Source: JBIOUF01 sp044866695 (GTDB taxonomy: Bacteria; Actinomycetota; Actinomycetes; Propionibacteriales; Nocardioidaceae). From it: a stretch of DNA of 13,440 bases. The stretch is from positions 1 through 13,440 of the forward strand of contig JBIOUF010000252.1 in assembly GCA_044866695.1 (NCBI GenBank), in the 5' to 3' direction. Shown here piece by piece: positions 5,308 through 12,339 of this stretch. The translations under genes and the position numbers were made by a program. Below the pieces are notes generated by a model. That model worked only from the letters and a program-made list of their open reading frames with translations. It was not told the origin of the DNA and made no database searches. Within the stretch, counting starts at the first letter, position 1; each line of letters starts with the position of its first letter.

Positions 5308-6530
5308 GCGCCACCCCCGCAGTCGCGGAAGCCCGGGCGGCGGGCGCCCTGCCGGTGCCGCCCGGCACGGAGACGCCTGTTCCCGGAAGCGACGCCCGGG
5401 CCGCGGGGCGACCCTCTCCCCCAGGGGTCCTCCGCGCCCGGGACGTCGCCGAGCTGACGGTGATGCAAGGCTTTCCCTGCATCTCGCTGTTGATGCCCAC
5501 CGAACCCGCGCCGAGGATGACCGCACCCGACGCGAGCCGACTGCGGACGCTGGTCGCTCAGGTGGCCGACGAGCTCAACGACCAGGGTGTTCTGGCCAGG
5601 GACCGGCTCCTCGCCGAGCTGAGGCTGCTCGCGGTTCGCGTGGCTGGACAGCCCACCGACCGGGCCCTCGCCGTGTACGTGAGCCAGGCCACCACGCGGG
5701 CGTTCCGGCTGCCCCACCCGGTCACGCCCAGAGCAGTCGTGGAACAGACCTTCGCCACACGTGACCTGGTCCAGGCGTTGCACCGGCTGCCGCCGCACGT
5801 GGTCCTGGTGATGCATCCGTGGTGCGCTCACCTCTACCAGGCCGGCAACGGGCGGATGCATCCGGTCAGCCACCGCGACCTGATGCCGACCACCGTCACG
5901 ATCACCATCCCGGGCGTGGACGAACCCGACCCTGCCATGTCGGCCGCCGAGCTGGAAGGCGACCTCGTGGACGGCTTCCTGCGGCGGGTGGACCGGATGC
6001 TCGGCGACTACCGGTCCGAACACCCCAGCCCACTGGTCCTGAGCGGCGACCCGGCGGTGCTCGACCGCTTCACGGGCGTGAGCACCCAGCTGCACCGCCT
6101 GGCCGGACGGGTGGCCGTCGAGAACGGCAGCGTGGTGACGCTGGCCCGCGAGGCGGCGCTGGCCGTGGAGAGCTACCTGCGTGGCCGCGCCGAGGACGCC
6201 TTCGCCCTACTGGCCGACACGCTGGCGCGGCGCCCGAGCGACGTCGCGGTCGGAGTGGCCGAGTGCTGGCGCGCGGTGCACGACCGGGCCCCGCTGATGC
6301 TGCTGGTGGAGGAGGGGTACGTCAGTCCAGGAGCGCCCCCACGGAGGCACAGTCCTGACGGGTCCGGGCCGAGGAGCGGCAGCGAGGCCGGCCGGCCGGT
6401 GCACGACCTCGTGGACGACCTCATGGAGACGGTCATCCTGAGGGGCGGGCAGCTGGCCATCGTCGAAGCGGACCGGCTGGTCGCGCACGGGCGGGTGGCA
6501 CTGGTCAGCCAGGCGCGCTCGACCCGATGA
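5304..6530 (+). CDS. baeRF-type (bacterial eRF1-like) protein
   Basis: A 408-residue protein resembling the baeRF family, bacterial relatives of archaeo-eukaryotic release factor eRF1 (nearest, from memory, family 3). After a Pro/Ala-rich N-terminus (1-42), residues 43-68 (VAELTVMQGFPCISLLMPTEP, split by my reading at 48-68) match the typical opening with its PCISLxMPT block. Next comes a helical segment (76-113), then VVLVMHPWCAHLYQ (166-179), matching the 'nucleotide/ribosome-like' second strand block. The C-terminal module ends VILRGGQLAIVEADRLVAHGRVALV (377-401), the eRF1 domain-3/L7Ae-like pattern. The eRF1 GGQ tripeptide occurs only as G381-G382-... in GGQL near the C-terminus, not at the catalytic position, so peptide release is not implied. 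A role in ribosome rescue or stress is inferred from the family. RBS gggag precedes the overlapped ATG. Confidence 0.8.
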   Translation: MSATPAVAEARAAGALPVPPGTETPVPGSDARAAGRPSPPGVLRARDVAELTVMQGFPCISLLMPTEPAPRMTAPDASRLRTLVAQVADELNDQGVLARDRLLAELRLLAVRVAGQPTDRALAVYVSQATTRAFRLPHPVTPRAVVEQTFATRDLVQALHRLPPHVVLVMHPWCAHLYQAGNGRMHPVSHRDLMPTTVTITIPGVDEPDPAMSAAELEGDLVDGFLRRVDRMLGDYRSEHPSPLVLSGDPAVLDRFTGVSTQLHRLAGRVAVENGSVVTLAREAALAVESYLRGRAEDAFALLADTLARRPSDVAVGVAECWRAVHDRAPLMLLVEEGYVSPGAPPRRHSPDGSGPRSGSEAGRPVHDLVDDLMETVILRGGQLAIVEADRLVAHGRVALVSQARSTR

Positions 6531-6570
6531 CCGGGGCGGGCAGGCAGGTCGATCCGACTGCCCGCCCCGG
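6531..6570 (+). terminator. 13-bp GC hairpin directly after the baeRF stop codon
   Basis: Arms ccggggcgggcag (6531-6543) and ctgcccgccccgg (6558-6570) pair perfectly around a 14-base loop, beginning at the base after the TGA. No T tract follows. It lies between convergent genes and may serve both strands. Confidence 0.75.
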
Positions 6571-6733
6571 ATGCGCGAACGGTCGGTTCGGGGGACGTGC
6601 AGCCGCGCGCCCGTCGACTCCTCGGAGCACCGGCACGTCGCCACCAGGACCAAGCTCGGCGTGCCGTCACGGCCCGCGGCCGCCGCGTGGGCGGTCAGCC
6701 ACGGCCTGATGTGAGCGCGGTGGCCCGGCAGGT
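6571..6733 (-). other. Intergenic stretch with coding-like minus-strand frame (possible remnant)
   Basis: Between the hairpin and the AhpD-like gene there is no complete gene. On the minus strand, the frame reading RPWLTAHAAAAGRDGTPSLV then LVATCRCSEESTGARLHVPR has almost exclusively G or C at third codon positions over about 45 codons, as real genes here do. It lacks a plausible start codon and has no recognisable family. It may be a decayed gene end or chance in GC-rich DNA. Confidence 0.3.
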
Positions 6734-7144
6734 TCAGGCAGGGCGGTCGCCGGCCTCGGCGGCGTGGGCGAACTCGCAGAAGGCGGCGTACGCGCGGGCC
6801 CCGTGGATGGTGGCCGCACCGCCGTGCATCAGGAAGGTCACGCCGATCGCCTCGGCCGCCTCCTGCCGGGTGGCGCCGGCTCGGGCGGCCGCCTGCCCGT
6901 GCGAGGCGACGCACCCGTCGCACCCCTCGACGACGCCGATCGCCAGGGCGATCAGCTCCTTGCTCTTGCGGTCCAGCGCGCCGTCGGCGAAGGCGGCCCT
7001 GGACAGCTCGCCGAAGCCCTTGTAGACCTCGGGAATGGCGCCGCGGAGCGCACGGTGCAGCGGCGCGAGCTCGCGGAGCACGGCACGGCCGTGGCGGCAG
7101 TCGGCAGGCTCGGTGGCCATGGTAGTGGTGGTGGCCGCGGTCAT
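6734..7144 (-). CDS. AhpD-like carboxymuconolactone decarboxylase-family protein
   Basis: A 136-residue all-helical protein of the CMD/AhpD superfamily. The redox motif is EGCDGCVASH (73-82), giving the CxxCxxxH arrangement (C75, C78, H82) of AhpD-like peroxidase partners. Flanking DRKSKELIALAIGVV (58-72) and the following GATRQEAAEAIGVTFLMHGG are typical of the family. It probably acts as a cytoplasmic thiol-disulfide or peroxide-handling protein rather than a true decarboxylase. The ATG at 7144 has a strong RBS (gaggagg, spacing about 7). It is divergent from the CsoR/CstR-type regulator gene, with two operator palindromes in the shared upstream region, so repression by that regulator is likely. 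Confidence 0.88.
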   Translation of the reverse strand: MTAATTTTMATEPADCRHGRAVLRELAPLHRALRGAIPEVYKGFGELSRAAFADGALDRKSKELIALAIGVVEGCDGCVASHGQAAARAGATRQEAAEAIGVTFLMHGGAATIHGARAYAAFCEFAHAAEAGDRPA

Positions 7145-7229
7145 CCTCGGTCCTCCTCAGTTCGGGCGGTGACAGGTGGCGAACTGGAGAGGGGTGGCGC
7201 CGAGACTCGTTGGACTCCGGCGATCCAGC

Positions 7230-7245
7230 ATCCCCCCATGGGGAT
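7230..7245. promoter_or_regulatory. Operator 1, ATCCCC-N4-GGGGAT palindrome
   Basis: Perfect 6-base arms atcccc and ggggat surround a 4-base centre, ccat. It resembles the GC-rich, AT-flanked operators of CsoR/CstR-family repressors. Its centre lies 32 bp from that of operator 2, about three helical turns. Confidence 0.7.
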
Positions 7246-7261
7246 AGTGGAAGGGTAGCAT

Positions 7262-7277
7262 ATCCCCCTAGGGGGAT
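7262..7277. promoter_or_regulatory. Operator 2, perfect ATCCCCCTAGGGGGAT palindrome
   Basis: This 16-bp perfect palindrome lies 27 bases before the regulator's start codon. Its C5-TA-G5 core matches the operator class known for CsoR and CstR repressors. Between the two operators, TAGCAT (7256-7261, plus strand) and TATGCT (7257-7262, minus strand) could serve as -10 boxes, so bound repressor would block both directions. Confidence 0.8.
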
Positions 7278-7304
7278 GATTCCCGTGACGGAGAGGACGC
7301 CCGC

Positions 7305-7565
7305 ATGCGGCTCGAGCCGGAGGAGACCAAGGCGGTGATCGCCCGCCTCAAGCGGGCCAACGGCCACCTGGCATCGGTGATCCGGATGCTCGAGGCCGGC
7401 GCCGAGTGCGAGGACGCCCTGACCCAGCTGGCCGCGGTCGACAGGGCCATCAGCCGGGGCGGCTACGCCCTGGTCGCCACCGGCCTCCAGCGCTGCCTCG
7501 AGGACGGCGGACCGGACAGCATCGACACCAGGAAGCTGGAACGGCTGTTCCTGTCCCTGGCCTGA
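7305..7565 (+). CDS. CsoR/RcnR/CstR-family repressor, CstR-like Cys pair
   Basis: An 86-residue all-helical repressor of the DUF156 family. RLKRANGHLASVIRMLE (14-30) is the conserved first-helix DNA-contact segment, and ECEDALTQLAAVDRAI (34-49) opens the second helix. C35 aligns with the first Cu(I) ligand of CsoR and C64 (in LQRCL) with the last. The position of the CsoR histidine ligand holds Gly60, so the Cys-His-Cys copper site is incomplete. A remaining Cys pair is what the persulfide sensor CstR uses, so sulfur or oxidant sensing is the better inference. RBS ggagagg (7290-7296) precedes the ATG. It is divergent from the AhpD-like gene and probably regulates both. Confidence 0.88.
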   Translation: MRLEPEETKAVIARLKRANGHLASVIRMLEAGAECEDALTQLAAVDRAISRGGYALVATGLQRCLEDGGPDSIDTRKLERLFLSLA

Positions 7566-7570
7566 CATGG

Positions 7571-7616
7571 CGTGCCGGTGGTTTCGAGACGCTCGCAAGC
7601 TCGCTCCTCAACCACC
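7571..7616. repeat. 46-bp palindromic intergenic repeat, copy B
   Basis: Identical over 46 bases to 151-196. Here the flanking bases extend the terminal arms to ccggtggtt and aaccaccgg. It starts 5 bases after the regulator's stop codon, a position that suits a transcription terminator or mRNA end. The rest of the gap, 7617-7777, shows no gene or other element I recognise. Confidence 0.85.
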
Positions 7617-7777
7617 GGGTGCGTGACGCCGCACCCGAACGCGCCGGGGGTGCCGGGCTCTCCCGGTGACCCGGGTCATGCGAGCGCCGGACCTCCGGCC
7701 CTGGCCCCGGTTCGGCAGTGGTGCGCACCTGGCGCCGACCAGCGGTCCTCCTCGCGGGGAGCAGGAATCCGGAGTTC

Positions 7778-10648
7778 CTAGACCACGCGACGCGTCGCCC
7801 GGCTCGTCCTGACCGCGGCGAGGTATCCGGACCGCTTGTAGACGACCCGCACCGTCAGGTGGCGCCCCCGGTCCTTGGCGACGACCAGGTGCGTGCGCCG
7901 GGTCGCACCCTTGATGGCCTTGCCGTCACGCAACCAGCGGTAGCTCACGACCACACCGGACGACGGTCTCGCACCGAGCTTGGCCGTGAGCCGCGAGCCC
8001 ACCACGGCACTCCCGGTGACGGTGGGGCGTGGCACAGTCTGGGTCCCCGGCCGCACCGTCTTCGCAACGGCGCTCATCGTCGTGCTTCCGCCCGGGCCGG
8101 TCGCGGTGACCGCGACCGAGAGCAGGTGTCCGCGCAGGGCCGCCGTCGGCGTGTACGTCGACCGGGTCTGCCCCGCCATGGGCTGGCCGTCACGCAGCCA
8201 CTGGTAGGTGAAGGTGGGGCCGGCGAAGTCCCAGCGTCCCGGGGACGCGGTCGCGACCGTGCCCACCCGAGCCGCGCCGAAGGCCGGGGCCGCGCTGTTG
8301 ACCGGCGCCAGCGCGTGGCCCGAGTCGACGAGGAACTGCTCGCGCAGCGGTTCCGGGAGGCCCTCGTGGGGAACGCCCAGGAAGTCGCGGATCTGTTCGA
8401 CGTCGGCCCGCGTCGCGGGGTCGGACAGGTCGGGCACCGTGACCGGCAGGCTCGCCTGGTCGAGGTCGGTCGCCCCGCGGAGCGTCGCTTCGAGCGTGTG
8501 CTCCCCGACCGTCAGGGCGGTGGAGTCGACGGGGATGTCCAGGGTCCGCGTCTCGCCGGCGGCGACGGCCGTGACCGGCAACGAGGTGGGCGCACCGGGC
8601 AGCCCGGTGAGGGCGAGGGTGTAGTCGGCGGGCACCGAGCCGGGGTTGGTGACGGTGGCCTGGACGACCTGGGTCCCCTGGCCGGAGAACAGGACGTTCG
8701 GCCCGACGATGCCCACCGCGCCGTCGCCGTCGCCGGCGAAGTCCTCGGCCTCCCGGAACTCAGCGGCGGTCGGCTCGTCGTTGAGGGTGGTCGCCGGCGG
8801 TGGCGACTGGTCGCCCAGGTCGCCGATGCCGAACGCGCCGACCGCGCCGCCGTCGTACACCAGGTGCGCCCAGTCGAACCAGCCGGCGAGCGTGGTGATG
8901 CCACCCTCGGCGTTGAGGTCGGCAGAGACGCCGGTCTGGTCCGAGCTGCCGTCGCAGTTCCAGTCGACCGCGCCCGGCCCCGTGTGGCGCCGGCTCGTCG
9001 TACCACAGAACCACTCGAACGGTCCGACCGCGCCAGGGATCCCGTCGGCCTCGTTCAGCGCGCCCTCGTCCAGGGTCGCCAGCCGGTTGCGCGAGTAGTC
9101 GAGGTCGCGACCGCCGAGCTGCCAGGAGTAGTTCATGATGCTCTGGTAGTTCGGCTTGTGGTTCCGGTCGTCGCCACCGCCGTGGTGCAGGCTCAGGGTG
9201 TGGCCGAACTCGTGCATGAAGGTTCCCGACTCCTGGCGCCTGGTGAAGCCGCTGCCCCAGCCCGGCGCTCCGTCGGTGACCAGGAACGAGTCGCCCTCGA
9301 AGCCGTCTCCCGACCCGACCTGCGCGATGCCGGAGCTGCCGCTCCCGGCATAGGTGTCGGCAAAGAGCGCATAGTGGAACACGTCGGCGCGAGCCTGCGC
9401 GAAGTTGTCGTCCTTGACGTCGTCGTACGCCGCCCAGTCGTAGTCGCTGCCCGCGAAGGTCCCGAGCGAGCCGGTGTGCGGGACCTCGTTGGCGCGGGAG
9501 CGGCTCCCCCAGGTGGCGCCCGTGGCCGGGTTCATCACCGCGTCCCGCCCTGAGTCGATGTGAAGGCGGATGCCGGTGTGTCCGTCGGGGTTGCCGACCG
9601 GCGCGGCGGCGAACGCCTCGCGGACGTCGGTCAGAGCAGCCTGGGCGGGGGCGAAGTCGCGCCGGCCCCAGCACCAGAACAGGAAGCAGGACTGCCGCGG
9701 CGCCATCCAGTCGACCTCGACGAAGAGGTCCTTGTGGTCGGCGGTCGCTCCCATCGCCGGCAGGTCGACGTCCACGACGCCGTCACCGTTCGCGTCGAGG
9801 CCGTTGGTCTCCCAGTCGTCGAGGAGCCCGTCGCCGTCGGCGTCGACCAGCTGCTGCACGGGCGAGAAGGCGGTCAGGCTGCGCACAGCGCGTACGCCAC
9901 TGGCCGGGACGTGCACGGCCCAGCTCAGGCCCGAGCCGTTGTCGATGTCCTCCTCGCAGCGGCAGGTGTCGGGGAACTGCTGCTGCGTGGCGATCGCGGC
10001 CCAGACCTCGGAGTAGCCGGCCTCGTAGTAGTGGGAGCCGGGGGTGATCGGGACCCACTGCTCGACACGGTCGGAGCTGGCACTGACGCACGCGACCGCG
10101 GACTCGGTGACCCGGCCCAGCCCGAAGTCGGAGTTGGCGGCGTAGCAGTCGCCGGCCCGGTAGACGGCAGCATCCACGTCCGAGTCCGAGCCGTTGGCCA
10201 GGGACACAGTGGTCGCGTAGCTCTGCTCGCCGGTCACATAGGTGTCGGTCTGGGTGAGCTGGACGCCGGTGTCGCCGAGGTCGACCTTGGTCACGACCCG
10301 GTAGGGGTCCGCCGTGGTTCCGGCGCCGGTGGCCGCGGTCTGCGAGACCGGGGTGTAGCCGGTGTGCGCGCCGAGCGCGCCACCGGCCGGAACCGAGGCG
10401 GGCCCGTACAACGTCCCACCGAAGGCAACGAAGGTTCCGCACGCGGTCGCGCCGTAGAACTCCGGGTCGGTGTCGGCCATGTGCCTGACGTCGCAGCTGA
10501 GGTCCGGTGAGATGGTGATGCTCGACAGCGGCCCGCTCGAGGAGATCGCCCCAGGGTCTCCCGGTGCGGCCGCCGAGGGCTGCGCGGACAGCAGGCCCAG
10601 CGCCAGGGCTCCGGCGACAGCGGGCATGAGGAGGCGACGTACGCCCAT
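7778..10648 (-). CDS. Secreted metzincin-like zinc metalloprotease with Ca-binding and Ig-like modules
   Basis: A 956-residue exported protein. Residues 1-28 form a Sec signal peptide (MGVRRLLMPAVAGALALGLL, ending near SAAA). A Cys-containing N-terminal region follows. Two DxDxDG-type calcium loops lie at 269-293 (DADGDG, DANGDG). The protease region includes KDLFVEVDWM (306-315) and the zinc site HEFGHTLSLHH (479-489), with ligands H479, H483 and H489 and catalytic E480. Downstream SIMNY (503-507) is the Met-turn. The metzincin Gly between the second and third His is Ser486. Residues 650-738 resemble a beta-sandwich. Two C-terminal modules each contain a YQWLRDG or YRWLRDG motif (815-821, 903-909), a pattern of actinobacterial cell-surface Ig-like repeats. 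RBS ggggag precedes the ATG. No sortase signal is present, so secretion or loose wall attachment is likely. Confidence 0.88.
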   Translation of the reverse strand: MGVRRLLMPAVAGALALGLLSAQPSAAAPGDPGAISSSGPLSSITISPDLSCDVRHMADTDPEFYGATACGTFVAFGGTLYGPASVPAGGALGAHTGYTPVSQTAATGAGTTADPYRVVTKVDLGDTGVQLTQTDTYVTGEQSYATTVSLANGSDSDVDAAVYRAGDCYAANSDFGLGRVTESAVACVSASSDRVEQWVPITPGSHYYEAGYSEVWAAIATQQQFPDTCRCEEDIDNGSGLSWAVHVPASGVRAVRSLTAFSPVQQLVDADGDGLLDDWETNGLDANGDGVVDVDLPAMGATADHKDLFVEVDWMAPRQSCFLFWCWGRRDFAPAQAALTDVREAFAAAPVGNPDGHTGIRLHIDSGRDAVMNPATGATWGSRSRANEVPHTGSLGTFAGSDYDWAAYDDVKDDNFAQARADVFHYALFADTYAGSGSSGIAQVGSGDGFEGDSFLVTDGAPGWGSGFTRRQESGTFMHEFGHTLSLHHGGGDDRNHKPNYQSIMNYSWQLGGRDLDYSRNRLATLDEGALNEADGIPGAVGPFEWFCGTTSRRHTGPGAVDWNCDGSSDQTGVSADLNAEGGITTLAGWFDWAHLVYDGGAVGAFGIGDLGDQSPPPATTLNDEPTAAEFREAEDFAGDGDGAVGIVGPNVLFSGQGTQVVQATVTNPGSVPADYTLALTGLPGAPTSLPVTAVAAGETRTLDIPVDSTALTVGEHTLEATLRGATDLDQASLPVTVPDLSDPATRADVEQIRDFLGVPHEGLPEPLREQFLVDSGHALAPVNSAAPAFGAARVGTVATASPGRWDFAGPTFTYQWLRDGQPMAGQTRSTYTPTAALRGHLLSVAVTATGPGGSTTMSAVAKTVRPGTQTVPRPTVTGSAVVGSRLTAKLGARPSSGVVVSYRWLRDGKAIKGATRRTHLVVAKDRGRHLTVRVVYKRSGYLAAVRTSRATRRVV

Positions 10649-10691
10649 GAGAACTCCCCCAGTTCTGCGCCCGACCCCCGGGTCCGTCGCG

Positions 10692-11153
10692 GTGCGACGG
10701 GCCATGAGCGCGGCGGCGAGTCTAACAACGCTGACCCTGGTGGCATGCGGACAAAGCGCAGATTCCCCCCAAACCAGTGGTCCCACGGGTGACCCCTCGA
10801 CGGGCTCCGACCAGGCGATCGCCACCCGCACGATGACCGTCGGGCTGTGCCCCGAGGGCCCCTGCCGCGACGTGGTGACCGTGCTCGGGAACGGCACCTG
10901 GAGCCGCGCCGGCACCTCGGGCACCGACCAGGGCCGGCTGTCGGCGGCCGACCTGGCCGCGCTGCGCGCCGCGCTGGACGCCACCCGGCTGCCGGCCGCC
11001 CCGAGCGCCAGCCCACCCTGCCCCAGCGCCTACGACGGTCCCGAGTGGGTCTACGGCATCGGGTCGGCCGCGACCACCACCGTGTCGAGCTGTGAGCGCG
11101 ACGTCACCGGCGACCCGGTCGTACGGTGGTGGACCGAGCGCTTCGGCGACTGA
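10692..11153 (+). CDS. Small secreted lipoprotein, unknown function
   Basis: About 153 residues with a lipoprotein signal: VRRAMSAAASLTTLTLVAC puts the lipobox LVAC at residues 16-19, with Cys19 to be lipidated. A Ser/Thr/Gly/Pro linker follows, then a small domain with a CPEGPC pair and two later cysteines (PPCPSA and SSCERD), probably disulfide-bonded outside the cell. The C-terminus WWTERFGD is aromatic and charged. The start is uncertain: GTG 10692 gives the most typical signal length, ATG 10704 is shorter, and ATG 10647 would overlap the start codon of the divergent protease gene. It has no recognised family. Divergence from the secreted protease suggests shared regulation but does not prove a joint function. 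Confidence 0.75.
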   Translation: MRRAMSAAASLTTLTLVACGQSADSPQTSGPTGDPSTGSDQAIATRTMTVGLCPEGPCRDVVTVLGNGTWSRAGTSGTDQGRLSAADLAALRAALDATRLPAAPSASPPCPSAYDGPEWVYGIGSAATTTVSSCERDVTGDPVVRWWTERFGD

Positions 11154-11156
11154 GCT

Positions 11157-11948
11157 CTAGTCGTACGCGCCCACCACCACCTGGTCCCAGTCGATGACCG
11201 ATCCCGTGACGACGCCGCTTCGCGGCGAGAGGAGGAAGACGACGAAGTCGGCGATCTCGTCGACCTGTCCGAGCTTGCCCATGGGCAGCTCCCTCGCGGC
11301 CCGGGCGGCCCACCCCTCCTCGGCGTCGTGGAACCGGCGCTGGACGGCGTCCTCGCCGTCGGTCTCCGTCCAGCCGATGTTCACGCCGTTGATCCGGATC
11401 CGGTCCCACCGGTGCGCGTGGGCCGCGTTCTTCGTCAGGCCGACCATCGCCGCCTTCGACGCCACGTACGGCGCCAGGTAGGGCTGGCCGCCGTGCGCCG
11501 ACACCGTGATCAGGTTGACGATCGAGCCGGCCTCGCCACGACGCCGCATGTCCTGGACCGCGGCCTGCATGAGGAAGAACGGCCCACGGGCGTTCACCGC
11601 GACGTGGGCGTCGAAGAGCTCCGGCGTGGTGTCCAGCAGGGTGCCTCGCGCGGTGTGGCCCGCGCTGTTGACCAGCGCGTCGACCCGCCCGAAGTGCTCC
11701 ACGGTCTGCCGCACCGCCGCGCGGCACTGGTCCACCTCGGCGACGTCGCAGGCGACGAAGTGCGCGCGCCCGCCGTCTGCCTCGATCCGCGCCGCGACGC
11801 TCTCGCCGGCCTCCCGCCGGCGGCCCGTGACCACCACCGCCGCGCCGTTGCGGGCCGCCGCGGCGGCGATCGCCGCCCCGAGGCCCTGGGTCCCGCCGCT
11901 GACCAGGACGACCTGGTCCTCGAGCAGCCCGTCGTCGAGCGCCCGCAT
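11157..11948 (-). CDS. SDR-family NAD(P)-dependent oxidoreductase
   Basis: A 263-residue classical short-chain dehydrogenase/reductase. The cofactor loop is SGGTQGLG (17-24), TGRRR (41-45) suggests NADP preference, CDVAEVD (67-73) contacts adenine, and NSAG (94-97) replaces the usual NNAG. Asn119, the T148/S150 pair, Tyr161 and Lys165 (YVASK) form the catalytic set; Thr148 occupies the spacing usual for the catalytic Ser, with Ser150 nearby. SAHGGQPYLAPYVASK is a recognisable subfamily stretch. The substrate is unknown. Its ATG overlaps the stop of the gene at 12217 by one base (TGATG), so it is probably translated by re-initiation. No separate RBS is obvious. Confidence 0.9.
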   Translation of the reverse strand: MRALDDGLLEDQVVLVSGGTQGLGAAIAAAAARNGAAVVVTGRRREAGESVAARIEADGGRAHFVACDVAEVDQCRAAVRQTVEHFGRVDALVNSAGHTARGTLLDTTPELFDAHVAVNARGPFFLMQAAVQDMRRRGEAGSIVNLITVSAHGGQPYLAPYVASKAAMVGLTKNAAHAHRWDRIRINGVNIGWTETDGEDAVQRRFHDAEEGWAARAARELPMGKLGQVDEIADFVVFLLSPRSGVVTGSVIDWDQVVVGAYD

Positions 11949-12217
11949 CAGCCGACCCGGGAGCGGCGGCGGCCGTGCTGAGCGGCCAGCGCGTCGGCCA
12001 GCCGGGCCGGCGCCGCGCGTCGCCCGGGCGGGTCGTCGGTGTGGTCGGCCACCCGCGCGCCGTGGGCCACGACGTTGTCCACCACGGCGTCGGCATGGGG
12101 GTAGTCGGCGAGCCGAGTGGTCTGCTCGACGAGGTCCCGGAAGTCCGCCAGGCTGCAGTCCTCCGCGGCGTACCAAACCGTGGTCACCGCGGTCGTCCTG
12201 CGGGTGAGCGTGCTCAT
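11948..12217 (-). CDS. Short protein upstream of SDR, possibly a truncated N-terminal fragment
   Basis: An 89-residue product with a good RBS (ggagg, spacing 6) before ATG 12217. Residues 14-50 (WYAAEDCSLADFRDLVEQTT, then RLADYPHADAVVDNVV) look conserved and globular. The remainder is Arg/Ala-rich and probably disordered. The conserved part recalls the N-terminus of some actinobacterial phytanoyl-CoA dioxygenase-like proteins, which often sit beside SDR genes. No iron-binding HxD motif is present. If that resemblance holds, this is a stub that lost its catalytic domain; otherwise it is a small protein of unknown role. It is translationally coupled to the SDR. Confidence 0.6.
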   Translation of the reverse strand: MSTLTRRTTAVTTVWYAAEDCSLADFRDLVEQTTRLADYPHADAVVDNVVAHGARVADHTDDPPGRRAAPARLADALAAQHGRRRSRVG

Positions 12218-12339
12218 GTCCGCCTCCAGCTCGTGAGTGGGTCCTGGTGCTGCCATGACAGTAGGCCGGGTGGGCGGGCGGGGCGAGGCGTCGAGGTGTC
12301 TCACGAACGCCTCACCCCGGGCATGGGACGGTAGTCCCC

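Noticed and set aside
6207..7598. Minus-strand frame of about 460 codons across the baeRF end, CMD gene and regulator
   Set aside because: It overlaps three well-supported genes in other frames and contains no coherent domain. Only the 6571-6733 part was kept, as a weak remnant candidate.
7718..9553. Long plus-strand open frame of about 600 codons opposite the protease gene
   Set aside because: It is antisense to a gene with a clear signal peptide, zinc motif and domain order. Long antisense frames are expected at this GC content.
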